Below, in pieces: positions 57,413 through 64,000 of a stretch of 64,000 bases of DNA. The stretch's first letter is position 1; every line of letters begins with the position of its first letter. The position numbers and the translations under genes are program-made. The DNA is from Marinilactibacillus sp042660675. Lineage in GTDB: Bacteria; Bacillota; Bacilli; Lactobacillales; Carnobacteriaceae_A. A model generated the notes under the pieces. The model was not told the DNA's origin, searched no databases, and worked only from the letters and a program-made list of their open reading frames with translations. The stretch lies in assembly GCF_042660675.1 (NCBI RefSeq), contig NZ_JBHSUL010000027.1, positions 186,001-250,000 of the forward strand, given 5' to 3'.

Positions 57413-58981
57413 CTATCCATACAGTAATGTATCCAATTCATTCCTAACACTGGTTACTTTAGTTCCTATAATGACTTGTACATTATTTTCTCCTAAATGA
57501 ACGACCCCTAATGCACCTAACTCCTTTAGCCTATTGTCATTTACGATTTTCCCATTTTTTAAAACTAATCTTAATCGAGTGATACAATTGTCAACCACTT
57601 CAATATTTTCGGAACCTCCGAGCGCATCAATCATGCCTTTTACATCATAATTCCCTTTTTTGGCATAACTTATTTCTTCCTCAGTGTAGTCAGTATCTGT
57701 CGTTAACTGTTCTCTTCCTGGTGTTTTTAAGTTAAATTTTAGAATAACAGTTTTAAATACAAAGTAATAAATCATAAACCATATAGCTCCAACGACAATG
57801 ACCATCCACCATCTTGTGTAGCTACCTTGCATAATTCCAAAAATCAAGAAATCTAACAATCCACCATCTGTATTTCCGATAACAACTCCAACTAATGGCA
57901 TTACCATAAATCCTAAACCTGTCATAATTACGTGAAAGATCCATAAAAGCGGACTGACAAATAGGAAGAGAAATTCAACAGGCTCCGTAATCCCTGTAAC
58001 AGCTGTTGCAACTACTCCTGATATTAATAATCCTTTTATTTTATGTCTATTTTCAGGAGTCGCTACACGATACATAGCTAGTGCTGCTGCAGGTAAACCG
58101 AAGATGAAAGTAGGCATTTTACCTTGAGATAAGAAAGCTGTAGCATCTCCAGATATTGGTAGTCCTTGTTGTAATTCAGCATAAAAAATGTTTAAAGCAC
58201 CAAATATCTGATTCCCATCAATGACTGCTGTTCCTCCCGCTTCTGTAAATCTAACCATCGCTACAAGAATATGATGCAGTCCAAAAGGAAGCAAAAGTCG
58301 CTCTCCTGCTCCAAATAAAAAAGGTCCAAAAATTCCGGCACTCTGTATCAACGTACCTATACCTGTTATAACCATCGCAAAGATTGGCCAAATAATCGGA
58401 ATAATCAACCCCACAATAGCTAGGACGAGAGACGTAACGATTGGAACAAATCTCACTCCTGAGAAAAAAGAAAAGCTATCTGGCAATTGCACTTTATAGA
58501 ACCGCTTGTGGAGTTGATAAACAATTAATCCCGCAATAATACCTCCTAAGACGCCCATTTCAATCGTTTGAATACCAAATACCATTCCTTGACCGGCTTC
58601 TCTAAGTGCTTCTGGATCAGCTAGGGTATTATTTTCTGTTAAATAAAAATTAATTGCTAAATTCATAATTGTATACCCGACAAATCCAGAGAAAGCAGCA
58701 ATACCTTTTTCTTTTCTGACTAATCCTAACGGAATAGCCATAGCAAACATAACGGGCAAATAACTAAAGGCAAATGAACCAATAGTCGACATAAATCTAA
58801 ATAATATCTGTAAAATAGGATTTCCCAAAAATGGTAAAGCTTCAATAGTCGACTCTGTTGAAAAAGAACTCCCAATTCCTAACAATAATCCCATAAATGC
58901 TAATAAAGCTACTGGCAACATAAAAGTCTTTCCTAATCCTTGAAAGAATTCCCAGAAGCTCACTTTTTTCTTGTTATCCAT
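57413..58981 (-). CDS. PTS EIICB permease, MalX/glucose type
   Basis: The 522-residue transporter has an N-terminal EIIC domain with about ten helices (FGLHHILVAMVRFTE and TGITEPVEFLFLFVSP are the Glc-family signatures). A C-terminal EIIB domain carries the phospho-cysteine in VVDNCITRLRLVL (near residue 455). No EIIA domain is attached, so a general glucose-type EIIA must serve it. Together with the MalY-like and RpiR genes it forms a malX-malY-like operon. The substrate is probably glucose, maltose or an amino-sugar-type hexose and is not determined. Confidence 0.88.
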   Translation of the reverse strand: MDNKKKVSFWEFFQGLGKTFMLPVALLAFMGLLLGIGSSFSTESTIEALPFLGNPILQILFRFMSTIGSFAFSYLPVMFAMAIPLGLVRKEKGIAAFSGFVGYTIMNLAINFYLTENNTLADPEALREAGQGMVFGIQTIEMGVLGGIIAGLIVYQLHKRFYKVQLPDSFSFFSGVRFVPIVTSLVLAIVGLIIPIIWPIFAMVITGIGTLIQSAGIFGPFLFGAGERLLLPFGLHHILVAMVRFTEAGGTAVIDGNQIFGALNIFYAELQQGLPISGDATAFLSQGKMPTFIFGLPAAALAMYRVATPENRHKIKGLLISGVVATAVTGITEPVEFLFLFVSPLLWIFHVIMTGLGFMVMPLVGVVIGNTDGGLLDFLIFGIMQGSYTRWWMVIVVGAIWFMIYYFVFKTVILKFNLKTPGREQLTTDTDYTEEEISYAKKGNYDVKGMIDALGGSENIEVVDNCITRLRLVLKNGKIVNDNRLKELGALGVVHLGENNVQVIIGTKVTSVRNELDTLLYG

Positions 58982-59023
58982 CCTTTATCCCTTCCTTTAC
59001 TTCTTATTTGTCATTACTCTAGA

Positions 59024-59061
59024 AGTATAATGGGATAACATTAAAATTGCTACCGCTTACA
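59024..59061 (-). promoter_or_regulatory. Promoter with cre-like site before the MalX-like gene
   Basis: On the minus strand TGTAAGCGGTAGCA (59061-59048) fits the catabolite-response consensus TGWAANCGNTNWCA at 13 of 14 positions. It overlaps the expected -35 region of a TATACT -10 (59029-59024). CcpA would then repress the operon when better sugars are present. Confidence 0.6.
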
Positions 59062-59096
59062 TTAATCTGTATTTCCTTACAGCCTTTTGTATAGCT

Positions 59097-59876
59097 TTAC
59101 AAGTCTTGCTTTTTCCACTCAGCCATTCTAATCAATATGAAATCTAATATACTATTCAAGGCAGCTCTAGAACTTAGATCTACATCCTGAAAGTACACTG
59201 GCTCCACAAAAGCTTTTAAAGTATAAGTGGCAATTTTTTCTAAAGTACTTTCTGAGACACCTACTACAGCAATAATCGGAACACCTCTTTCAATATAGTT
59301 TGTTGCGTACTCAATAATGTGAATGGTTTCTCCACTTAAACTAACTAGGATTGCTAAATCGTTTTTGTTCAAAGATTTGGATATTGCTCTAAGCTCATCC
59401 CAGTCTGTTCGAGCTGTCGCTTTTTTACCCAAAGCCATTAATTTTTTTGATACATCTACACAAGCTGGTAAGCTACCACCTACGCCCACTACTTCAATCG
59501 TATTGGAATGGATTAGAATAGAAACAATTTCGTCTACCTGACTTTCGCTTAAAGATTCAAATGACTTTTCAATTTGTTTTGATATATTATTTCCAAATAC
59601 AGTGGCTTCCTTTGCTAGCCTAGCAGTATTCATTTCTCCACGCTCGACATCATAATAATTCAATATAGCGTATTTCAATTCTTGAAATCCTTTAAACCCT
59701 AGGTGCTTAGCTGTTCTTGAAATTGTGGCTGTAGAAATGAATAGCTTCTCTGCTAACTGTTCAATAGTACTCTCAGATACTTCTTTTGGATTCGCAAGAA
59801 TGTATTCAAGTACTTGGTTTTCTAAATTACTCAAATAAGACTTCCGTTTTTGTAATTTGCTAATTAATGCGTCCAT
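59097..59876 (-). CDS. RpiR-family transcriptional regulator
   Basis: The 259-residue regulator has an N-terminal RpiR helix-turn-helix (SESTIEQLAEKLFISTATISRTAKHLGFKGFQELK, residues about 35-69). A SIS sugar-phosphate-binding domain (about 110-245) contains VVGVGGSLPACVDVSKKL and ILVSLSGETIHIIEYA. It lies directly upstream of the MalX/MalY-like genes on the same strand and is their likely regulator, sensing a sugar phosphate. Confidence 0.92.
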   Translation of the reverse strand: MDALISKLQKRKSYLSNLENQVLEYILANPKEVSESTIEQLAEKLFISTATISRTAKHLGFKGFQELKYAILNYYDVERGEMNTARLAKEATVFGNNISKQIEKSFESLSESQVDEIVSILIHSNTIEVVGVGGSLPACVDVSKKLMALGKKATARTDWDELRAISKSLNKNDLAILVSLSGETIHIIEYATNYIERGVPIIAVVGVSESTLEKIATYTLKAFVEPVYFQDVDLSSRAALNSILDFILIRMAEWKKQDL

Positions 59877-60038
59877 TTATGCCTCTCTCTTCTATTTATT
59901 ATAAGATGAATGATACCATATTTGTCTCAGAAAAATTCCATCTACTCTTTCAATTTACTTTTATCTATTCTTGTTCTATACTGCAATTATTATAATCGCG
60001 ACTGTTCCTAAAACAAGAGTTGAAGGAGGTTAGATGTA

Positions 60039-60245
60039 ATGAGCGTTAATAAGCAAAAACAAGATAAAGACACTAACAAAAAGAACGCCGCAGAAGCAAG
60101 CTCGTATCTCGGTGTAGGCTTAGCACTCGGCGCTGCACTTGGTATACTTACGAATAACTTAGCTATCGGAATCGCATTAGGTCTTGTATTCGGTTCAGGC
60201 ATTGGTGCATTCAGTTATTCAAAAAAAGACAAAAAAGATAAGTAA
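60039..60245 (+). CDS. Small glycine-zipper membrane protein
   Basis: The 68-residue protein (GGAGG 9 bases before ATG) has a charged N-terminus (residues 1-20). A hydrophobic hairpin rich in glycine (GVGLALGAALGIL and AIGIALGLVFGSGIGAF) and a lysine-rich tail follow. It is monocistronic with a strong terminator. Such glycine-zipper proteins sit in the membrane and often respond to envelope stress; no specific role is known. Confidence 0.75.
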   Translation: MSVNKQKQDKDTNKKNAAEASSYLGVGLALGAALGILTNNLAIGIALGLVFGSGIGAFSYSKKDKKDK

Positions 60246-60288
60246 AAAACAGGCCTATTCTACAACTTATGTAGAATAGGCCTGTTTT
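60245..60288. terminator. Strong bidirectional terminator
   Basis: AAAACAGGCCTATTCTAC and GTAGAATAGGCCTGTTTT form an 18-bp perfect stem between convergent genes. Confidence 0.95.
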
Positions 60289-60294
60289 ATGAAT

Positions 60295-61911
60295 CTAACT
60301 ATTTTCTTGTCTAGAATTATATTGTAGAAGTTTTTTAGTAACATCATCCGGATCCATACCAATCAATTTCCGATCCAAGACTTGATTGATGGACTCGTGA
60401 TCTACGTCAGGATGTATTTCTTTTAATAGTTCCAGCGTTTTCCCAGCGCCTTGATCCATTGAGTGTGCTCCAGAAATCAATAAAATATCATCTGGTTTTA
60501 ATTGTTCAACGCCGAAACGTAACGTTTCATCCAATTCTTCATAAAATGTGATGTCAATGTCATTTTGTTTCATTACTTTTAAAAAGGCATCTAATTCCTC
60601 TTCTGACACTTTATCTTTTTTTTCCACATGAGAAGGCGCAGTCGTTAATATAATTTTATTAACGTTTATTTTATGGAACCATTCTGCCAAGGAATTTGCA
60701 ATTTCCGTGCTGTGTTCCGGTCCATTGTTCCCTCGGATAGCGTGAACTAGATGTAAATCCTTGTAATCAAGATGGCTGATTGTTTCCATACATGAATCAA
60801 TATTATTTTGATTTAATAACAAATCATCTATGACTTTAAATTTCTTGTCATAAAGCATTTGGAAGCGTCTCTCGACACCCGTAAAATTTTTGATACCTTT
60901 TTGAATTATATCAATAGGTATATCATTGACAAGTCCTGTAACAACCGCCGTCAGTGCATTGTAAATAGAATGATATCCCTGAACTGACATCTTTAAATCG
61001 AAACTTATCGTATCGATTTGCTTCCCAGTTAAGGAAGAAAAAGGTTTCGTAATGTTCACTTTAAATTGAGGTTTCCCTGATGAAAAACGAAGATCGGAAA
61101 CAGTGATCGTACCCGTCTGATTTTCGATACCAAACGTGACAACTTGAGCCTCTGTCTCCTTTTCTAAAGGAACTAATAGTGGTTCATCAATATTTAAAAT
61201 CGCTGTGCTTTGTTTGGACGCTTCCCTGATTAATGCGGCTTTCGCATTAAAATACGCATCGAAAGATTCATGTAATCGAATGTGTTCTGGGCTTATGTTC
61301 ATAAATGCCACAACATCAAACTCTGTACCATAAACTCGCTTCAGTTCAAGCGCTGAAGATGAAACCTCCATAGAAACATGAGAGATTTCACGATCTCTCA
61401 TGTTTGCAAAATGCTGCTGCAAATCATAGGATTCAGGTGTCGTTAACCGACTCATTTCAATTTCCTTATCCACTTTTACTAAAATTGTTCCAATCAGACC
61501 TGATTTCAGCTGTTGTGCTTTAAAGATTTCTTCTGTCATATAAGTAATCGTTGTTTTACCATTGGTCGCTGTAATTCCAAATACACTTAAAGATTTAGAC
61601 GGATTACCAAAGAAATTACTGGATATAATCGCTAATGCTTCACGGCTATCTTTAACTTTGATCTGTAGTACGTCTAATTCTTCAAGAAAGTGTTCGACAA
61701 TTACAACTGTCGCGCCTTTTTTTACGGCGTCTCTTGCATATTGATGTCCATCTGCTTGATGCCCTTTTATACAGACGAATAGTGTTTGAGGTTTTACTTC
61801 TTTTGAATGATAAGCTATTTTTTCAATATGAATATTTTTTTTTTCCATCTCAAGTTGAGCTGGACGGCTAGAGTCGATCTCTACCGAGGTCAATAGGTCA
61901 GTTAGGTTCAT
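60295..61911 (-). CDS. MurE-like Mur ligase paralog
   Basis: The 538-residue ATP-dependent ligase has three Mur domains. The N-domain shows AYHSKEVKPQTLFVCIKG. The central ATPase has GITATNGKTTITYM (near residue 112), MEVSSSALELKR and the carbamylated-lysine region LHESFDAYFNAKAALI. The C-domain has NFTGVERRFQMLYD. Where MurE has a DNPR or DNPA-type amino-acid specificity motif, this protein reads RGNNGPEHSTEIA, so the added amino acid is uncertain. It is about 50 residues longer than typical MurE and stands apart from the dcw cluster. Confidence 0.85.
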   Translation of the reverse strand: MNLTDLLTSVEIDSSRPAQLEMEKKNIHIEKIAYHSKEVKPQTLFVCIKGHQADGHQYARDAVKKGATVVIVEHFLEELDVLQIKVKDSREALAIISSNFFGNPSKSLSVFGITATNGKTTITYMTEEIFKAQQLKSGLIGTILVKVDKEIEMSRLTTPESYDLQQHFANMRDREISHVSMEVSSSALELKRVYGTEFDVVAFMNISPEHIRLHESFDAYFNAKAALIREASKQSTAILNIDEPLLVPLEKETEAQVVTFGIENQTGTITVSDLRFSSGKPQFKVNITKPFSSLTGKQIDTISFDLKMSVQGYHSIYNALTAVVTGLVNDIPIDIIQKGIKNFTGVERRFQMLYDKKFKVIDDLLLNQNNIDSCMETISHLDYKDLHLVHAIRGNNGPEHSTEIANSLAEWFHKINVNKIILTTAPSHVEKKDKVSEEELDAFLKVMKQNDIDITFYEELDETLRFGVEQLKPDDILLISGAHSMDQGAGKTLELLKEIHPDVDHESINQVLDRKLIGMDPDDVTKKLLQYNSRQENS

Positions 61912-62104
61912 GTTGATCTTGACTCCTCCAATGAATGCATACAGTGTCTAATAGTAAGGTGTTCGTTCAATTTAAGCCTTTACGTAACTTCTAGTTTACT
62001 ATCTTTTCTATTTTATGTCATATCATTTGCTCAAGGATGTCAGAGAATAACACTTGTGATAAATCTTTGTTTGGTTTTTAAAATTCTATATGTTACAAAA
62101 TCTT

Positions 62105-62983
62105 TTAAATCTCTTCTTTAGTAGGCATGCCGTTTTGTGCTCCTAGCTTCTGTATAGAAACAGCGGCGGCTTTGTTTGCAAATCGTACGCACTCTTCTAA
62201 TGACTGTCCTTCCATATATGCTACTGCAAAGGCTCCATTAAAGGTATCTCCGGCTCCAGTAGTATCCACAACATGCTCTACTTCTATGGCAGGCACTGTT
62301 ACGATTTTGTCTCCATCGTGAAATGTTGCTCCTTTTTGTCCTAGCGTCACAATCAGTTTATTGGAATATTTCTCAAGCATCTCACTTATCGACTGTCCAG
62401 GAAACATTTCTTGAAATTCTGATTCGTTCGGCGTCAGGAAAGTAATGAATTCCATCAACTTTTCTGTTATTTTTCTAGCCGGAGCTGGGTTGTATAATAC
62501 TGGAATACGATTTTGATTGCTTTGATCTATCAATTTTTCAATCGTAGCTTGCGGTAATTCATTTTGGACTATGACCATGTCACTTCTTTTTAGCATGTCT
62601 AGCTGTTGTTGATTTTGAAATAGACAATCAGGTGTATAGGCATCATTTGCTCCCGCAACGTAAATAATGCTATTGTCTCCGTTCACTACTGTTATAAAAG
62701 CCGAACCCGATGGTAAGTGGTCCACTGTCTGTACATATTCAACTCCGACATTGTTTTCTTTTAAGTTATTGATCAAACTTTCTCCAAATACATCAGAACC
62801 AACGGCTCCAAACATTTCAACTTCAGCACCTAGTCGAGCAGCTGCAACTGCCTGATTAGCACCTTTACCTCCAAAATAGGTTTGAAAGGTTTCCCCAAAT
62901 ATCGTTTCACCTACTTTGGGTTCTCTTTTTGTTTCTACAACAAAGTCCGTTGATATACTTCCGACTACTAACAGTTTTGACAT
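62105..62983 (-). CDS. rbsK: Ribokinase
   Basis: The 292-residue PfkB-family kinase phosphorylates D-ribose at O-5. Seen are VVGSISTDFVVETKREPKVGE, FGGKGANQAVAAARLG (residues about 40-55), NPAPAR, LTPNESE and the anion-hole/base motif DTTGAGDTFNGAF (near residue 240). It starts 17 bases after the TraX-family gene, so the two may be co-transcribed. No ribose transporter adjoins. Confidence 0.93.
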   Translation of the reverse strand: MSKLLVVGSISTDFVVETKREPKVGETIFGETFQTYFGGKGANQAVAAARLGAEVEMFGAVGSDVFGESLINNLKENNVGVEYVQTVDHLPSGSAFITVVNGDNSIIYVAGANDAYTPDCLFQNQQQLDMLKRSDMVIVQNELPQATIEKLIDQSNQNRIPVLYNPAPARKITEKLMEFITFLTPNESEFQEMFPGQSISEMLEKYSNKLIVTLGQKGATFHDGDKIVTVPAIEVEHVVDTTGAGDTFNGAFAVAYMEGQSLEECVRFANKAAAVSIQKLGAQNGMPTKEEI

Positions 62984-62999
62984 GTCATTTCATTCCTTT

Positions 63000-63596
63000 C
63001 TAGTAAATCATCCACATAGACAAGAGGATAAGGAAAACTTGATGCAATGGATAATACCAATAGAAAAAATATTTAGGTAATCTAGGCAACTTAATGGCCT
63101 TTTCTGATAAAAATATTGGAATAGACAGTAAAGAATAGGTTTGTAAAGAAATGCCTACAATAAACTGGACAATCCCAGTAGCCACTATCCCTTGCAGTAC
63201 ATTACGTTCTTTTATCCAATAGATACTCCAACCAAACAAGAAACCATAAACACTGTATTCAGTTGGTATACTTAATAACAAGAACACTAAAAAATACCGC
63301 TGATACTTTATGGAAAGCGAGAAGACTGCCAATAAAAATACAACGTTGATAGTATTTGGCGTAATCGGCATAGAAATTATCCCCAAAAGCAATAATCTTA
63401 TAATGTACTGTTTATAATCTCTGGTTCGCAAGGTTCCTTCTACTGTGCTGTACAAAAAACAAGGAAAAGCGATTCGTCCGATTAATCTTAACCATAAATA
63501 CTGAGGGAAAAGAAAAGCGCCAGCGTGGTCTATCGTCATTGTGATAATTCCTATCCACTTGATCATATTCAGTTTGTAATCAAAATTTGTCTGCAT
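63000..63596 (-). CDS. TraX-family membrane protein
   Basis: The 198-residue protein (ATG 63596 after AAAGGACGG) has the TraX pattern: KWIGIITMTIDHAGAFLFPQYLWLRLIGRIAFPCFLYSTVEG (residues about 13-54), then several helices and a C-terminal YWYYPLHQVFLI. In F plasmids TraX N-acetylates pilin. The chromosomal Firmicutes members probably acylate an unknown envelope substrate. An upstream in-frame start lacks a ribosome binding site. Confidence 0.85.
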   Translation of the reverse strand: MQTNFDYKLNMIKWIGIITMTIDHAGAFLFPQYLWLRLIGRIAFPCFLYSTVEGTLRTRDYKQYIIRLLLLGIISMPITPNTINVVFLLAVFSLSIKYQRYFLVFLLLSIPTEYSVYGFLFGWSIYWIKERNVLQGIVATGIVQFIVGISLQTYSLLSIPIFLSEKAIKLPRLPKYFFYWYYPLHQVFLILLSMWMIY

Positions 63597-63674
63597 CTCA
63601 TCCGTCCTTTCAATGTAATTTGCTTTGACTGTATTATACCAGTTTCGAATTTTATAAGGTTTCCAATTCAAAAC

Positions 63675-63717
63675 AAAAAAGCCAAAGAAAATGACAATAG
63701 GTCATTTCCCTGGCTTT
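63675..63717. terminator. Bidirectional terminator before the TraX gene
   Basis: AAAGCCA-GGAAATGAC and GTCATTT-C-TTGGCTTT form an imperfect 15-bp stem with T-runs on both sides. Confidence 0.8.
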
Positions 63718-63733
63718 TCTCTCTTATATAAAT

Positions 63734-64000
63734 TTAAACTTTTTCCGCTGTAACAATATAAAGTTTAAACGAATCTCCCGACTTTTCATCAATCGTTTCA
63801 TAAAAATATTCTGACTGAATATTAACAAAGTTTTGTTTATCTAGTTTTCGCATCAATTCAGCTTTAGAAAGTGAGCTGTGATGATGACTTGAGTTATCGC
63901 TTCGCTCCATTTCAATAATCATCAATTGTCCGCCCAGATGAATCGCATCAGACAATTTAGATAGTATATCTTCTGGCTCAGCGATATGATGCAAGACAAG
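63734..64000 (-). CDS. Class I SAM-dependent methyltransferase (C-terminal part; N-terminus outside the window)
   Basis: About 88 residues are visible. LHHIAEPEDILSKLSDAIHLGGQLMIIEMER is the post-motif region of small-molecule methyltransferases (VLHHI...L+PGG.L.I.E), followed by the C-terminal strands NFVNIQSEYFYETIDEK and FKLYIVTAEK. The frame stays open to the edge of the window. The substrate is unknown. Confidence 0.8.
   Translation of the reverse strand, partial: LVLHHIAEPEDILSKLSDAIHLGGQLMIIEMERSDNSSHHHSSLSKAELMRKLDKQNFVNIQSEYFYETIDEKSGDSFKLYIVTAEKV

Noticed and set aside
60008..60202. Minus-strand frame opposite the glycine-zipper gene
   Set aside because: It is a shadow of the plus-strand gene, which has the ribosome binding site, a sensible protein and a terminator.

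Overview
The window comes from a low-GC Gram-positive bacterium of the order Lactobacillales. Support comes from the cggR-gap-pgk-tpi-gpmI-eno operon, a secG-esterase-rnr-smpB cluster, a CtsR-controlled clpP, ChW-repeat surface proteins, several PTS operons, AGGAGG-type ribosome binding sites and frequent TTG/GTG starts. The tandem gap genes and the overall gene mix suggest Carnobacteriaceae (for example Marinilactibacillus or Alkalibacterium relatives), but that family assignment is an inference.

Positions 1-18072 are the right-hand part of a temperate siphophage prophage that runs off the left edge. Packaging genes (portal, terL, terS), an ArpU-type late regulator, RusA and small genes are on the minus strand. 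The replication/recombination block follows: PriCT/AAA primase-helicase, DEAH helicase, DUF669 protein, AAA_24 (Sak4-like) ATPase and SMC-like ATPase. Then come a cro/CI immunity switch, an ImmA/IrrE protease, a zinc-ribbon protein and a tyrosine integrase. Two genes read against the phage operons look like cargo: a membrane-anchored protein between portal and terL, and an Abi-alpha (DUF4393) protein inside the replication block. The integrase is followed by a 19-bp sequence that looks like the 3' end of tmRNA (ssrA) and then a hairpin terminator.

Positions 18073-22260 look like a second, heavily deleted element integrated in tandem at the same site. The ssrA-type terminator recurs at 22218-22250, joined directly to a decayed phage tail gene. 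The element carries four tandem paralogous small genes of unknown function. Two of the intervals hold a promoter, a short structured RNA and a terminator of matching architecture.

From 22.3 kb on the chromosome resumes. It contains a GNAT gene, a candidate D-allose/D-allulose PTS operon (23.1-28.0 kb), an FNT transporter, surface proteins, a LexA-boxed YolD-like gene, a HAD phosphatase and a histidine phosphatase. A DrrAB-type ABC exporter follows whose ATPase gene carries a frameshift. Next are smpB-rnr-est-secG, a ZIP transporter that probably starts at a non-canonical codon, and the glycolytic operon with two gap paralogs under CggR (45.0-53.8 kb). The right end has a DsbA-like protein, clpP with a perfect CtsR box, a nucleoside deoxyribosyltransferase, a malXY-like PTS operon with an RpiR regulator and a cre-like site, a stand-alone MurE-like ligase, ribokinase, a TraX-family protein and part of a methyltransferase.

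No rRNA, complete tRNA or CRISPR array was seen. All functional calls rest on reading the translated sequences; no database search was run.
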